Counted from the first letter of the stretch, positions 55,725 to 64,000 are shown. The stretch is 64,000 bases of DNA from Pseudogracilibacillus sp037071985 (GCF_037071985.1 NZ_JAXHDF010000006.1:62001-126000), one strand, 5' to 3'. Notes: generated from the sequence alone by a model not told the origin. A program made the numbers and translations.

Positions 55725-56180
55725 ATGTTATTAAAAAATATACAAGAATGGACGTTGTTATTAGTTATTTTTGGATTTACTGCCCTCTTAGGAAATTGGG
55801 CGGGGTACGAGATTTTACCTTTAGCAGCAATTCCGGGAATGATTGTACTTATCCTAGTTTGTTTAGCAGGTTTCATTTTAAGAGAACTTATCCCAATCAA
55901 CTTTCCGAGTATTGCTTATATTTCTATAATTGGAGTTCTCGTATCGATGCCATGGATGCCAGGATCAGAGAAAGTTGTAGAGTGGACAAATGAAGTTCAA
56001 TTGCTCGCGCTTGCCACTCCAATTTTGGCTTATGCAGGAATTTCAATAGGTCGTTCATGGACAGATTTTGTGAAATTAGGTTGGCGATCTATTGTTGTAG
56101 CAAGTTTAGTTATGATAGGAACATTTCTTGGCTCAGCCATTATCGCGGAAATAATTTTACGAATTCAAGGTATTATATAA
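55725..56180 (+). CDS. Small membrane protein paired with DUF3100
   Basis: A 151-residue protein with about four to five transmembrane helices (ILPLAAIPGMIVLILVCLAG and later LATPILAYAGISIGRSW). I do not recognise a named domain, but such a partner regularly follows DUF3100 genes. AAGGGGGTATTTACA precedes the ATG. A transport role together with DUF3100 is inference. Confidence 0.75.
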   Translation: MLLKNIQEWTLLLVIFGFTALLGNWAGYEILPLAAIPGMIVLILVCLAGFILRELIPINFPSIAYISIIGVLVSMPWMPGSEKVVEWTNEVQLLALATPILAYAGISIGRSWTDFVKLGWRSIVVASLVMIGTFLGSAIIAEIILRIQGII

Positions 56181-56198
56181 TTATACGTTTGATTAATA

Positions 56199-56240
56199 AC
56201 TCCTTTCGTTGGTGAAAGCTAACGAGGGGAGTATTTTATT
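56199..56240 (+). terminator. Terminator after the DUF3100 pair
   Basis: ACTCCTTTCGTT pairs with AACGAGGGGAGT around GGTGAAAGCT and is followed by ATTTTATT. Confidence 0.75.
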
Positions 56241-56262
56241 GGATGTATCCAATTCTCAATTT

Positions 56263-57030
56263 CGCCGTAATCGAAAGGCGTCCCGCCGATAACACGATAA
56301 TCGCCGTTATAAATTGTCAACCGCCGATAAATCTATTTATTCCGTCGATAAAATTGCTCTCCCGCCGATATGTGTAGTCCATCCGCTGTAATTGAAAGAG
56401 GCATCACCGATAACACGGTATTCGCCGTTATAAACTGTTAACCGCCGATAAATCTATTTGCTCCGCCGATAAAATTGCTCCCGCGCCGATATGTGTATTC
56501 CATTCGCCGTAATCGAAAGGCACATCGCCGATAACACGGTATTCGCCGTTATAAATTGTTAACCGCCGATAAATTTATTTGCTCCGCCGTTAAAATTGCT
56601 CCCCCGCCGATATGTATATTCCATTCGCCGTAATCGAAAGGCACATCGCCGATAACACGGTATTCGCCGTTATAAATTGTCAACCGCCGATAAATCTATT
56701 TGCTCCGCCGATAAAATTGCTCCCGCGCCGATATGTGTATTCCATTCGCCGTAATCGAAAGGCACATCGCCGATAACACGGTATTCGCCGTTATAAATTG
56801 TTTACCGCCGATAGATCTATTTGCTCCGCCGTTAAAATTGCTCCCCCGCCGATATATGTAATCCATCCGCCGATAACACGATAATCGCCGTTATAATTTG
56901 TCTACCGCCGATAAATTTATTTGCTCCGCCGTTAAAATTCTTCCCCGCCGATATGTGTAGTCCATCCGCCGTAATCGACAGGCGTCCCGCCGATAACATA
57001 ATAGTCGCTGTTATAACCGTCGTCAAACTC
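56263..57030. repeat. Family B repeats as 121-bp higher-order tandem units
   Basis: Short units with the core CGCCGATA or CGCCGTWA, spaced 18-22 bp, are grouped in sets of six. The set repeats with exactly 121-bp spacing: starts at 56263, 56384, 56505, 56626, 56747 and 56868. The 56868 copy lacks one unit of about 22 bp, so the next start is at 56967, where the array ends in a partial copy. Copies differ by scattered substitutions. There is no coding sign and no long hairpin. The core matches the shorter array in the purH-purD gap. Confidence 0.97.
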
Positions 57031-57169
57031 CTCCCATCCTTTTGATAAATAATTTAGCCTCATTTTTTCTTACTTTCAAAGTTGAACGCAAGTTATGGTA
57101 AGATAAGGATAGTTAAAGAAAATTAAATACATACTATAATAGAATTTTACATAAAGGAAGATTACCATC

Positions 57170-58552
57170 ATGGCAAAACAGAATGCTCCAGTAAAAAAGA
57201 ATGAAACTATTACATTAACATTTGAAGATTTAACACATGAAGGAAATGGTGTTGGAAAAATAGCAGGGTATCCAATTTTTGTTCCGAACGGTCTACCAGG
57301 TGAAGAAGCAGATGTAAAAGTAATTAAAGTAAATAAAAGATTCGGATACGGAAAACTGCTCAACATTAAGAAAGCTAGCCCAGAGCGGGTAACACCGCCA
57401 TGCGATGTTTACTATAAATGCGGAGGTTGCCAACTGCAGCATATGAGTTATGACATGCAGCTTGAGATGAAACGAAATCAAGTAAAAAACGTCATGCAAA
57501 AAGTGGCACATCTAGAATCTGTACCTGTCCATCCTGTTCTAGGAATGGAAGATCCATGGCGTTACCGGAATAAAATCCAGATTCCTGTTGGAGAAAAAGA
57601 TGGAGAGCTTATTACAGGTTTTTATCAGCAACGGAGTCACAGAATTATTGATGATATGGATACGTGCGTGATCCAGAACGAACTAGGGGATCGGATGGTG
57701 GAAGCGGTTAGACGAATCGCAACAGATCTGGGTATCGAAGCATACGATGAAAACACTCATCGTGGAGTCTTACGTCATATTATCGTCCGTACGGCATTTG
57801 GTACGAATGATACAATGATTATTCTCGTCACACGCACGGAAAAATTGCCTCACCAAACAGAACTCATCAAGCAATTGACTGAGACGTACCCGGCTAGTAA
57901 ATCAATTATCCAGAACGTTAATAAAGAAAAAACAAACGTCATTATGGGAAAGAAATCCCGGACAATTTATGGCGAAGACTATATTTACGATGCTATTGGT
58001 GACTTGAAATTTAAGATTTCACCTAGGTCGTTTTATCAAGTCAATCCTACACAGACGAAAGTGTTATATAATAAAGCATTGGAATATGCAAGTGTTGGAC
58101 CAAATGATGTAGTGATCGATGCATATTGCGGAATAGGGACGATTTCATTATTTTTAGCACAAAAAGCTCAAAAAGTATATGGGGTCGAGATTGTTCCCGA
58201 AGCAATTGATGATGCGAAAATAAATGCAAAACTTAACGGAATAACGAATGCTGAATTTGTAGTTGGTGAAGCCGAAAAAGTGATGCCATGGTGGACTGCA
58301 CAAGGGTTAAGACCTGACGTAATCGTTGTCGATCCACCACGAAAAGGGTGTGACGAGGCTTTGCTACAGGCGATGATAGATATGGCACCAAAACGAATTG
58401 TATATGTATCATGTAATCCATCAACTTTAGCACGCGATTTACGAATCTTGGAAGATGGTGGGTTCAAAACACAAGAAGTGCAACCAGTAGATATGTTTAG
58501 TCAGACGAATCATGTGGAGTGTGTATCGTTGCTACAAAGAGAAACTATATAG
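57170..58552 (+). CDS. rlmCD: 23S rRNA (uracil-5-)-methyltransferase RlmCD
   Basis: A 460-residue RumA/TrmA-family enzyme (YefA in B. subtilis) that methylates U747 and U1939 of 23S rRNA with S-adenosylmethionine. It has an N-terminal TRAM domain (LTFEDLTHEGNGVGKI), Fe-S cysteines (CDVYYKCGGCQLQHM near residue 76), SAM motif DAYCGIGTISLFLA near 318 and the catalytic Cys in YVSCNPSTLARDL near 416. Complete. Confidence 0.95.
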   Translation: MAKQNAPVKKNETITLTFEDLTHEGNGVGKIAGYPIFVPNGLPGEEADVKVIKVNKRFGYGKLLNIKKASPERVTPPCDVYYKCGGCQLQHMSYDMQLEMKRNQVKNVMQKVAHLESVPVHPVLGMEDPWRYRNKIQIPVGEKDGELITGFYQQRSHRIIDDMDTCVIQNELGDRMVEAVRRIATDLGIEAYDENTHRGVLRHIIVRTAFGTNDTMIILVTRTEKLPHQTELIKQLTETYPASKSIIQNVNKEKTNVIMGKKSRTIYGEDYIYDAIGDLKFKISPRSFYQVNPTQTKVLYNKALEYASVGPNDVVIDAYCGIGTISLFLAQKAQKVYGVEIVPEAIDDAKINAKLNGITNAEFVVGEAEKVMPWWTAQGLRPDVIVVDPPRKGCDEALLQAMIDMAPKRIVYVSCNPSTLARDLRILEDGGFKTQEVQPVDMFSQTNHVECVSLLQRETI

Positions 58553-58697
58553 AAATTCTTAGTTTTAAACACTTTCACAAGCATTTCGTGTTTGTAGGAG
58601 AAGGTGAAAAAACGAGAAATAAAGTACTGAAAAACCACATCACTGTTTCGGTGGTAAATTGATCTGGGGTGTGGGAATACAATCTGAGGTGGAGTTT

Positions 58698-59026
58698 ATG
58701 TCTGATTTTGAAAATGGTGGTGCATTTGCTATAAAAGGATTACTCTAGACTTTTTTGATTCTATACTTTCATCAACCTCTTATTCTGTTTTTTGGAAAAA
58801 GAAGATTAAACAAGAGCAATTAAAAATAATCCATGCATATATCACTGAGAAAGAAATTGCAAAACGAGAATTAAGCAACATTGATGTTCTCAGTACGACA
58901 GAAGAAGAATTAATTAATATAGCAATGGAAAAATGTAATTGTGATGTAACATTTAATACATTAGGTGAATTTACTAAAAAAGCGATTATCATTGAAGTAT
59001 TAGCAGAAATGAGTGAGAAAGTATGA
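58698..59026 (+). pseudogene. Internally deleted remnant of a defence-system gene upstream of the ATPase
   Basis: ATG at 58698 with GAGGTGGAG upstream reads MSDFENGGAFAIKGLL and then stops at 58747-58749. In another frame an open stretch from about 58745 to 59026 encodes about 92 residues (DFFDSILSSTSYSVFWKKK... then EFTKKAIIIEVLAEMSEKV) without a start codon, and its TGA overlaps the ATPase ATG. The short leader resembles the N-terminus of DUF4297/ABC-three-component effectors (GAxxxxGFxYQ), and the C-terminal stretch is where the 'middle component' would be. A deletion joining the two is the simplest explanation. Family assignment is tentative. Confidence 0.5.
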
Positions 59027-59877
59027 TTATAGAAAGAATAATTATATTAGATTATGAAAATAAAGTAGCAAATGAAAATAAAGTAGCAAATGAATTTGAA
59101 TTTTCAAAAGGGCCTAATATTATTACAAGTGATGGAACTACTGTAGGGAAATCAAGTTTAACGAAATCGCTTTACTATGCATTAGGGTTTGAAATTAAAC
59201 AGTTCCCGCATGGTTGGGATGTTAAGACAATGAGATTTCGGATAGATATATTAATTAATGGATTATCCTATTCTATTATTAGAAATAATTCCTTATTTTA
59301 CGTTTCAGACAATGAGGGAGTATTAAATCTTAAGGAGTTTTCAGAATGGCTTCAAGAAAAATTATCCTTAAATATGAAATTGAAGTTACGAGGAGCAAGT
59401 ACTAAAGAATTATCAAGTGTTTATTCTACAGAAATTTTAGCTCCATTTTATCTAGATCAGGATAAATCCTGGAATGGATATATATTTAAAAACTCATCTG
59501 ATTCATTAGGTAGATATTCGAACATTCCAAGTGATTTATTGGAGTATGTATTAGGAATATCTAATGAAAAAATATTAGAAAAAGAGAATGAGAAAAGTAT
59601 AAAGCGAAAACTAATTAAAGATAATGAGTCGAAAATTGAGGTACTAAATACATTACAAGAAGAGTATGCCGATAAAACGGAAATGTTAGATTCTGCACCA
59701 TTTGATATAAAAGAATTAGAAGTAGCATTTAGAAGTAATCTTAATAGATTAAGTAATATTACTAATGAAATCTCTACAAGGAAGAGGAAACTATTTACTA
59801 ATAAGTCAGAAAAGGATTTAATATACCAAGACAATATTGAGCTGAAGAAGGTAATGGCTATTCATAAAGTTAACTAA
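59023..59877 (+). CDS. Truncated SMC/Rad50-like ATPase, ABC-three-component type
   Basis: A 284-residue protein containing only the N-terminal half of a DNA-repair-type ATPase. TSDGTTVGKSSLTKSLYYALG at about residues 35-55 is a Walker A loop of the RecN/SMC kind. Coiled-coil character begins near residue 185. The C-terminal half with signature motif and Walker B is missing. It is coupled by ATGA to the preceding remnant. Residues 7-18 carry a tandem duplication (ENKVAN twice) from an exact 18-bp DNA repeat. Probably not functional. Confidence 0.65.
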   Translation: MIIERIIILDYENKVANENKVANEFEFSKGPNIITSDGTTVGKSSLTKSLYYALGFEIKQFPHGWDVKTMRFRIDILINGLSYSIIRNNSLFYVSDNEGVLNLKEFSEWLQEKLSLNMKLKLRGASTKELSSVYSTEILAPFYLDQDKSWNGYIFKNSSDSLGRYSNIPSDLLEYVLGISNEKILEKENEKSIKRKLIKDNESKIEVLNTLQEEYADKTEMLDSAPFDIKELEVAFRSNLNRLSNITNEISTRKRKLFTNKSEKDLIYQDNIELKKVMAIHKVN

Positions 59878-60101
59878 ACCAATCCTAAAAAAAGAGAATT
59901 ACAAGAAACTATTTAGTTTAGTTGATAATGTATAATTCAACGTTATAATCTAATTCAAAGGTTAATTCCCATCAATCATCTATTAATCTTTATTATTTAA
60001 ATTGTCAATTAGGTGGAATCTTTAGGGGATTGTCATTGAAATAATACAATTTTGTATTCTTATTTACTTATGGTATTGTTTTCCATTGCATCATTCCAAT
60101 A

Positions 60102-60449
60102 TTGTGTACAACTGTGGTTAATCAAGTTAAATTAGAATATGAGCGTGAAGGCGATAAATTTTTATTTGTTTCATTGGAAGAAGAAAACCAAATGATGTTA
60201 GAAGAAATCAATGGTTATTGGGATACTGAAGAGTTGAAATACCCATTTGGTCGAGGAATCAATTTTCTAATAGACATTAAAAATATACAACCTGTTATTG
60301 ACCGTTTGAGAAAGCAAAAACATCCACTATTTAGAGAGCCATCTGTTAGCAAATATAAAAGTAATTACACTACATTCATTCAAAAGGAATTTCTTGTTCA
60401 AGATCCTGATGGATATTTACTTAGATTCTCGCAAGAAATGGAAGATTAA
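60102..60449 (+). CDS. VOC (glyoxalase/bleomycin-resistance-like) protein with damaged N-terminus
   Basis: Residues from KLEYEREGDKFLFVSLEEE to the end (EFLVQDPDGYLLRFSQEMED) match the VOC superfamily, including the final metal-ligand Glu/phenyl-ring segment DPDGYLLRFSQ. The expected first strand and FYxxxLGF motif are not in this frame. In the next frame upstream, about 60076-60120, one reads FSIASFQYCVQLW, resembling that motif, so a frameshift before residue 13 is likely. The TTG start at 60102 has no convincing ribosome-binding site. Likely a pseudogene. Confidence 0.55.
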   Translation: MCTTVVNQVKLEYEREGDKFLFVSLEEENQMMLEEINGYWDTEELKYPFGRGINFLIDIKNIQPVIDRLRKQKHPLFREPSVSKYKSNYTTFIQKEFLVQDPDGYLLRFSQEMED

Positions 60450-60586
60450 TATAAGAATTTATTCCAGAAACGGACGCAATTCACTGATAAGAGGTCACTA
60501 CGCACATATTTAACATAGGGATCATATCGTTAATTATTTGACATAAGTGATGATGAAGAAAAGTTTAAGGAGGAAGGAATATATCA

Positions 60587-60764
60587 ATGGAAAAAAACGA
60601 TTTGAAGAGGTTTACAAACAAGGAAAACTTAAAATTGTAAAAGTTATTCGCGATAATGAGACGGGTGTTTTATAAATGTTACACCAAGAAGATATGGTGC
60701 AGGTTTGACTGTAATGGTTGACCAAAATGGCAAACCATTAGTTGATGAAGGATTTTTAAAGTAA
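60587..60764 (+). pseudogene. DUF6440-type gene with two frameshifts
   Basis: AAGGAGGAAGG precedes ATG at 60587. Three frames together spell one small protein: ME/KKRFEEVYKQGKLKIVKVIRDNETGV/FINVTPRRYGAGLTVMVDQNGKPLVDEG. The first break is at an A7 run (60591-60597) and the second at a T4 run (60668-60671); one extra base at each would restore a single frame of about 58 codons. The restored pattern RFExVYKQG...KETGVxY...GAGLTVxVDxxGKP fits DUF6440. Confidence 0.7.
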
Positions 60765-60908
60765 TATGTAGTTTTAAGATACGTTCGATAATCATTTGCT
60801 ATTGTAACAGTTGAGCCGCCCTTCAAACGGAAGGATTGTGGAATAAAAAAAGTCAGAATCATCAAGAAATTAAAGCCTCGACTATACAACTGAAGGAGTG
60901 TTTCATCA

Positions 60909-61520
60909 ATGAGTAAACTTGGAAAAATTGTGATTCTAAATGGTACCCCGAGATCAGGTAAGTCTAGCATTGCAATTACAATTCAAAATACATTTGAAGG
61001 ATTGTGGATGAATCTAGGGGTTGATCATTTTATGAAAATGACTCCCGAAAATTATCAGCCTGGAATTGGATTGCGACCTGGGGGTGAACGGCCTGATCTT
61101 GAACCCATAATTATACAAATCTATAAAGCAATGTATGAATCAATTGCTGCACATAGCCGTATCGGGATAAATGTTGTGGTGGATGTCGGACATCATGACA
61201 GGTATTCCGTCCCCCGAAAGATTCTCCCTAATTGTGCGCGTATACTAAAGAAGTATCCGGTTGTGTTTGTAGGTGTACATTGTCCAATCGAGGAAATCAT
61301 GAAACGGCGCAAGGATACTTGGGGAACAGGTTACGCTAAGAATGGGGCAATTCCGGAACCAGTCAAACGATGGCAACATTACGTTCATATACCAGGAATC
61401 TATGACCTGGAGGTCGATACTTCAATAATGAGTTCTGATGAATGTGCTCATCTTATTCACCAAAAACTTAAGGACCTACCATCCCAAACAGCTTTCCAAT
61501 TAATTGGGGGTATAGAATAG
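60909..61520 (+). CDS. Chloramphenicol phosphotransferase-like P-loop kinase
   Basis: A 203-residue P-loop kinase of the CPT family. Walker A GTPRSGKSS is at about residues 12-20, GVDHFMKMTP near 37 and VVVDVGHHD near 90 with the acidic residue proposed as catalytic, and FVGVHCPIEEIMKRRKDTW near 120 is the lid region. Family members phosphorylate chloramphenicol or unknown alcohols. CTGAAGGAG precedes the start. It appears intact amid broken neighbours. Confidence 0.82.
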   Translation: MSKLGKIVILNGTPRSGKSSIAITIQNTFEGLWMNLGVDHFMKMTPENYQPGIGLRPGGERPDLEPIIIQIYKAMYESIAAHSRIGINVVVDVGHHDRYSVPRKILPNCARILKKYPVVFVGVHCPIEEIMKRRKDTWGTGYAKNGAIPEPVKRWQHYVHIPGIYDLEVDTSIMSSDECAHLIHQKLKDLPSQTAFQLIGGIE

Positions 61521-61629
61521 AAAAATAAATAGTCCTATTACGTTAAGACACGGATTAGATTCTACACCTTAATTTAAAGAAACGAGACAGATTTTTTTAT
61601 TAAAATTCTACCTTAGTGGGAGGAGAGTT

Positions 61630-62151
61630 ATGTTCTATTCAACGTTTAGAGTTCGGATTTACGCCTTCCTATTAGATTAACTGGTTATTGTTATATACGG
61701 TGTTTTTGTGGTTGGCACTATTTCGTATGCATATCGCCCATATTTTCAATCCTTATTTTCCAGTTCCCCAGCAGTAGCAGAATTGACAGGATTTTTTATG
61801 ATGACATTGCCAGTATCGCTCTACTTTATTCTCTGCGAGTGTACGAAAAGGCAAGGTACTTTAGGCAAAAGAAAAATGGGAGTCTGTGTTGTTGATAATT
61901 CTGGTCAACGTATTGGAATTGGTCGCTCTGTTGTTCGAACGGCTGTTAAGTTTCTTCCTTGGGAACTCGCTCATTTTGGTATATGGCAATTAATGCTTCC
62001 ATCAAGCATTTCAGATATTACAATTTATATCATATTGAGTACCGTTAATTTTGCAATATTAGTATATCTAATCTTCCCTTTCACAAATAAAAAAAGGAAA
62101 AATGTTTATGATGGGATAGCGGGAACAGAGATTGTTCACTGTCATAAGTAG
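61630..62151 (+). pseudogene. RDD-family membrane protein with an internal stop codon
   Basis: ATG at 61630, preceded by GGGAGGAGAG, encodes MFYSTFRVRIYAFLLD and then a TAA at 61678-61680 in the same frame; downstream the frame continues LVIVIYGVFVVGTISYAYRPYF to a stop at 62149-62151. RDD proteins have RxxAxxxDxxxI here, so a Tyr codon has probably become TAA. The remaining 157 residues show three hydrophobic segments and GKRKMGVCVVDNSGQRIG-like RDD features. An internal restart at GTG 61708 is possible but lacks the first helix. Confidence 0.7.
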
Positions 62152-62407
62152 CCGTATTATTTGAAAAGAAGTGGTTCTGCCAATAGACGTAGTAGTGGAA
62201 TAATACTGGACTTGAAGATGTACGGACGGAAACAATTTGCGGATTAAGGAAACCACTTTATTCCGAAGGGTGATTGAAGGACTTGTTGAACGACATGAAA
62301 GAATCTCTGTATGAGTATTATTAAAATCAGTTGTTAAGAAAAGGGCCATTTTGAGGAAGCCATTTTATTGAAGAGGCAAAATCATATTACAAGGAAGGGG
62401 CACATCC

Positions 62408-63193
62408 ATGACTTATAGATATCCAGAAATAGAAGAGGTGATTTCGTATATTCAAAAGAATATTGACGAACCGCTTTCTCTTTCTCAACTGGCGAACAAA
62501 GTCTCCTATAGTCCATATCACTTTACACGTATATTTAAAGAAAAAACAGGTCTCTCTCCACTTTATTATGTATCCGCTATGCGATTACAAAAGGCAAAGG
62601 ATTTGTTATTAAATACGAACCTAACAGTTCGCGATATCGGAATGGAAATTGGACAACAAAGTTTGGGAACCTTTACGACTAGATTTACCCAAAAGGTTGG
62701 TGTGACTCCTTCTCAATTTCGAAAGTCGAATATGCAAGTGGACGACCTCCTGCTTTCATTACAAAAACTGAACGATTGGCGTGAACAATATCCCACTCTA
62801 AATCAATATGCCAGAATAGAAGGAACCGTCCGAGCAACACTTCCCCTTAAGGGATTTGTTCTAATTGGCTTATTCTCCAAACCAATTCCGGAGGGATTTC
62901 CCTTGTATGGAACATTGCTTTCTTCTTTGGGAGACTTTTGTTTTACAAACGTCATACCCGGCACTTATTACCTAATGGCTACCTCGATTTCTTGGGAGAT
63001 GGAATTTATGGATGTTCTCCTCCCACAAACAACCTTAAGGACTCGATCGAAAAAACCAATAGTCGTCAAATCCCATTCCGCCGTTCCGTACCAAGAAGTT
63101 ACGCTTTACTCACCACGAATAGACGATCCTCCTATCTTGGTTTCCATTCCCTTGTTGATGAATCATTTCCTAAATCGAATTCATCAACATTAG
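62408..63193 (+). CDS. AraC-family transcriptional regulator
   Basis: A 261-residue regulator. Two helix-turn-helix motifs occupy residues 5-105 (SLSQLANKVSYSPYHFTRIFKEKTGLSPLYYV and TVRDIGMEIGQQSLGTFTTRFTQKVGVTPSQFR). The C-terminal half (about 125-260) looks like a small effector domain with PLKGFVLIGLFSKPIPEGFPLYGT and PGTYYLMATSISW. ACAAGGAAGGGGC precedes the ATG. The DUF899 gene downstream could be its target. Confidence 0.85.
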   Translation: MTYRYPEIEEVISYIQKNIDEPLSLSQLANKVSYSPYHFTRIFKEKTGLSPLYYVSAMRLQKAKDLLLNTNLTVRDIGMEIGQQSLGTFTTRFTQKVGVTPSQFRKSNMQVDDLLLSLQKLNDWREQYPTLNQYARIEGTVRATLPLKGFVLIGLFSKPIPEGFPLYGTLLSSLGDFCFTNVIPGTYYLMATSISWEMEFMDVLLPQTTLRTRSKKPIVVKSHSAVPYQEVTLYSPRIDDPPILVSIPLLMNHFLNRIHQH

Positions 63194-63278
63194 CAATCCA
63201 TGAGAACTTTTATGAAGTTCTACGTGATAGGATAAAGAAGAAACATTAAAGCAATTGCTTACGAAAGGAGAAATAGTG

Positions 63279-63833
63279 ATGTCAGAAAAGAAAATCGCAT
63301 TACCTATGTTTTTCTCATATTTTGAATGGGCCTTCGACGACAAGGGGCCGTTAGCCGAAAAAGGGGAAGACACTTATTTAGAAGAATCGTTAAAATCTGA
63401 TGGTAGTAAATTATCAGCGGTTGAGGTTGATAAGGATTACTTTTTCAATGGTCCGGAAGGTAAGGTTGGCTTGCTTGATCTGTTCGATGGCCGGAAACAG
63501 CTAATTGTTGGTCACTTTATGTTTGACCCAAGTTGGGATAAGGGTTGTCCAGATTGCTCGGCGGTTGCCGACCAAATCTCAGACACCTCTCTGAGATATT
63601 TGCATGAGCAGAACACCTCTTTCGCCTATGTCTCTCGTGCTCCACTGGCGAAAATTGAGAAGTACAAGCATTCAAAGGGCTGGAGTTTCCCGTGGTACTC
63701 CTCGTATGACAGTGACTATAACTATGATTTTAAGGCAACAACTGATGAAGGCGAGATGCCTGGAGGAAGCGTTTTCCGGCGTAAAGAGAACAGTATCTTT
63801 CAAATCAATCATGCTGAGACATCGACAAACTAA
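63279..63833 (+). CDS. DUF899 thioredoxin-like protein, short form
   Basis: A 184-residue protein. From about residue 50 it matches DUF899: VDKDYFFNGPEGKVGLLDLFDGRKQLIVGHFMFDP, GCPDCSAVAD (CxxC near residue 92) and SRAPLAKIEKYKHSKGWSFPWYSSYDSDYNYDF. The first 45 residues differ from the usual helical leader, and the C-terminal 30-40 residues (YxYLDxTPLGR region) are missing. GAAAGGAG lies before ATG 63279. It may be a redox protein or a decaying copy. The last 167 bases of the window show no gene. Confidence 0.75.
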   Translation: MSEKKIALPMFFSYFEWAFDDKGPLAEKGEDTYLEESLKSDGSKLSAVEVDKDYFFNGPEGKVGLLDLFDGRKQLIVGHFMFDPSWDKGCPDCSAVADQISDTSLRYLHEQNTSFAYVSRAPLAKIEKYKHSKGWSFPWYSSYDSDYNYDFKATTDEGEMPGGSVFRRKENSIFQINHAETSTN

Positions 63834-64000
63834 ATTCCTGGTTGAAATCCATTAAAAAAATCAGTTTTTTTTGCACAACAAGTTCAATCTATGCAAACAA
63901 GAGAGCTCAAAAAAAGATGAAGTGACAGGACTATTAATCGTGAATGTGTTTTAAGGGAAATAGTTATTAGGTTGAACGTCACCGAAAAGAAGGGATTTGA

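Noticed and set aside
62152..62407. Possible transposase remnant between the RDD and AraC genes.
   Set aside because: Short coding-like stretches exist in several frames, but none shows a recognisable transposase motif or terminal inverted repeats.

Overview
This is a low-GC window from a Bacillaceae-type Firmicute. The backbone gene order matches a well-known Bacillus subtilis stretch: pbuG, yebE-like, purEKB...LFMNHD, yerA-yerB-yerC, pcrB-pcrA-ligA-yerH(camS), an OpuE/PutP symporter, gatCAB, dgkB and yefA(rlmCD). Strong Shine-Dalgarno sequences, frequent TTG/GTG starts and two purine riboswitches fit this family. I do not assign a genus. No rRNA, tRNA, CRISPR array or intact insertion sequence was seen.

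Region 1 (1-7090) is one dense operon for an amino-sugar acid. It holds the end of an LplB-type ABC permease, an LplC-type permease, a DUF624 membrane protein, an EF_0837-type amidohydrolase/deacetylase, a DgaE-like PLP ammonia lyase, a DgaF-like KDPG aldolase, a PfkB kinase of the KDG-kinase type, a GntR/UTRA regulator and NagB. It looks like a D-glucosaminate-type pathway fed by an ABC importer and a sugar-acid kinase instead of the PTS of the classical dga system. Region 2 (7484-9603) is an Aquifex-type short aconitase overlapping a 55-residue CxxCxG protein.

Region 3 (9700-26491) is purine uptake and synthesis. Guanine-class riboswitches with transcription terminators precede both pbuG and purE. 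The purine operon is abnormal. purC, purS and purQ are missing from their usual place between purB and purL, where about 0.5 kb of degenerate ~20.5-bp tandem repeats lies instead. purL has Ser in place of the second His of its SHNHPS motif. purF is shifted by one base exactly where the N-terminal catalytic Cys should be. A second repeat family lies between purH and purD.

Region 4 (26865-49000) carries yerA-yerB-yerC, pcrB-pcrA-ligA-camS, a PutR-like regulator with P5C dehydrogenase, a Cys/Lys/His-rich 14-residue-repeat protein with an intact and a broken paralogue, a DUF2157/GDYXXLXY pair, a proline symporter preceded by a 34-residue accessory peptide, and gatCAB. Region 5 (49162-58552) is dgkB, an inserted locus (CdaR-like regulator, aldehyde dehydrogenase, 3-hydroxyisobutyrate-dehydrogenase-like enzyme, DUF3100 membrane pair) and rlmCD. 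Two further repeat arrays lie here, one built of exact 121-bp higher-order units.

Region 6 (58553-64000) is accessory and decaying. It has a remnant of a probable ABC-three-component defence system, a VOC protein with a damaged N-terminus, a doubly frameshifted DUF6440 gene, a chloramphenicol phosphotransferase-like gene, an RDD gene with an internal stop, an AraC regulator and a short DUF899 protein.
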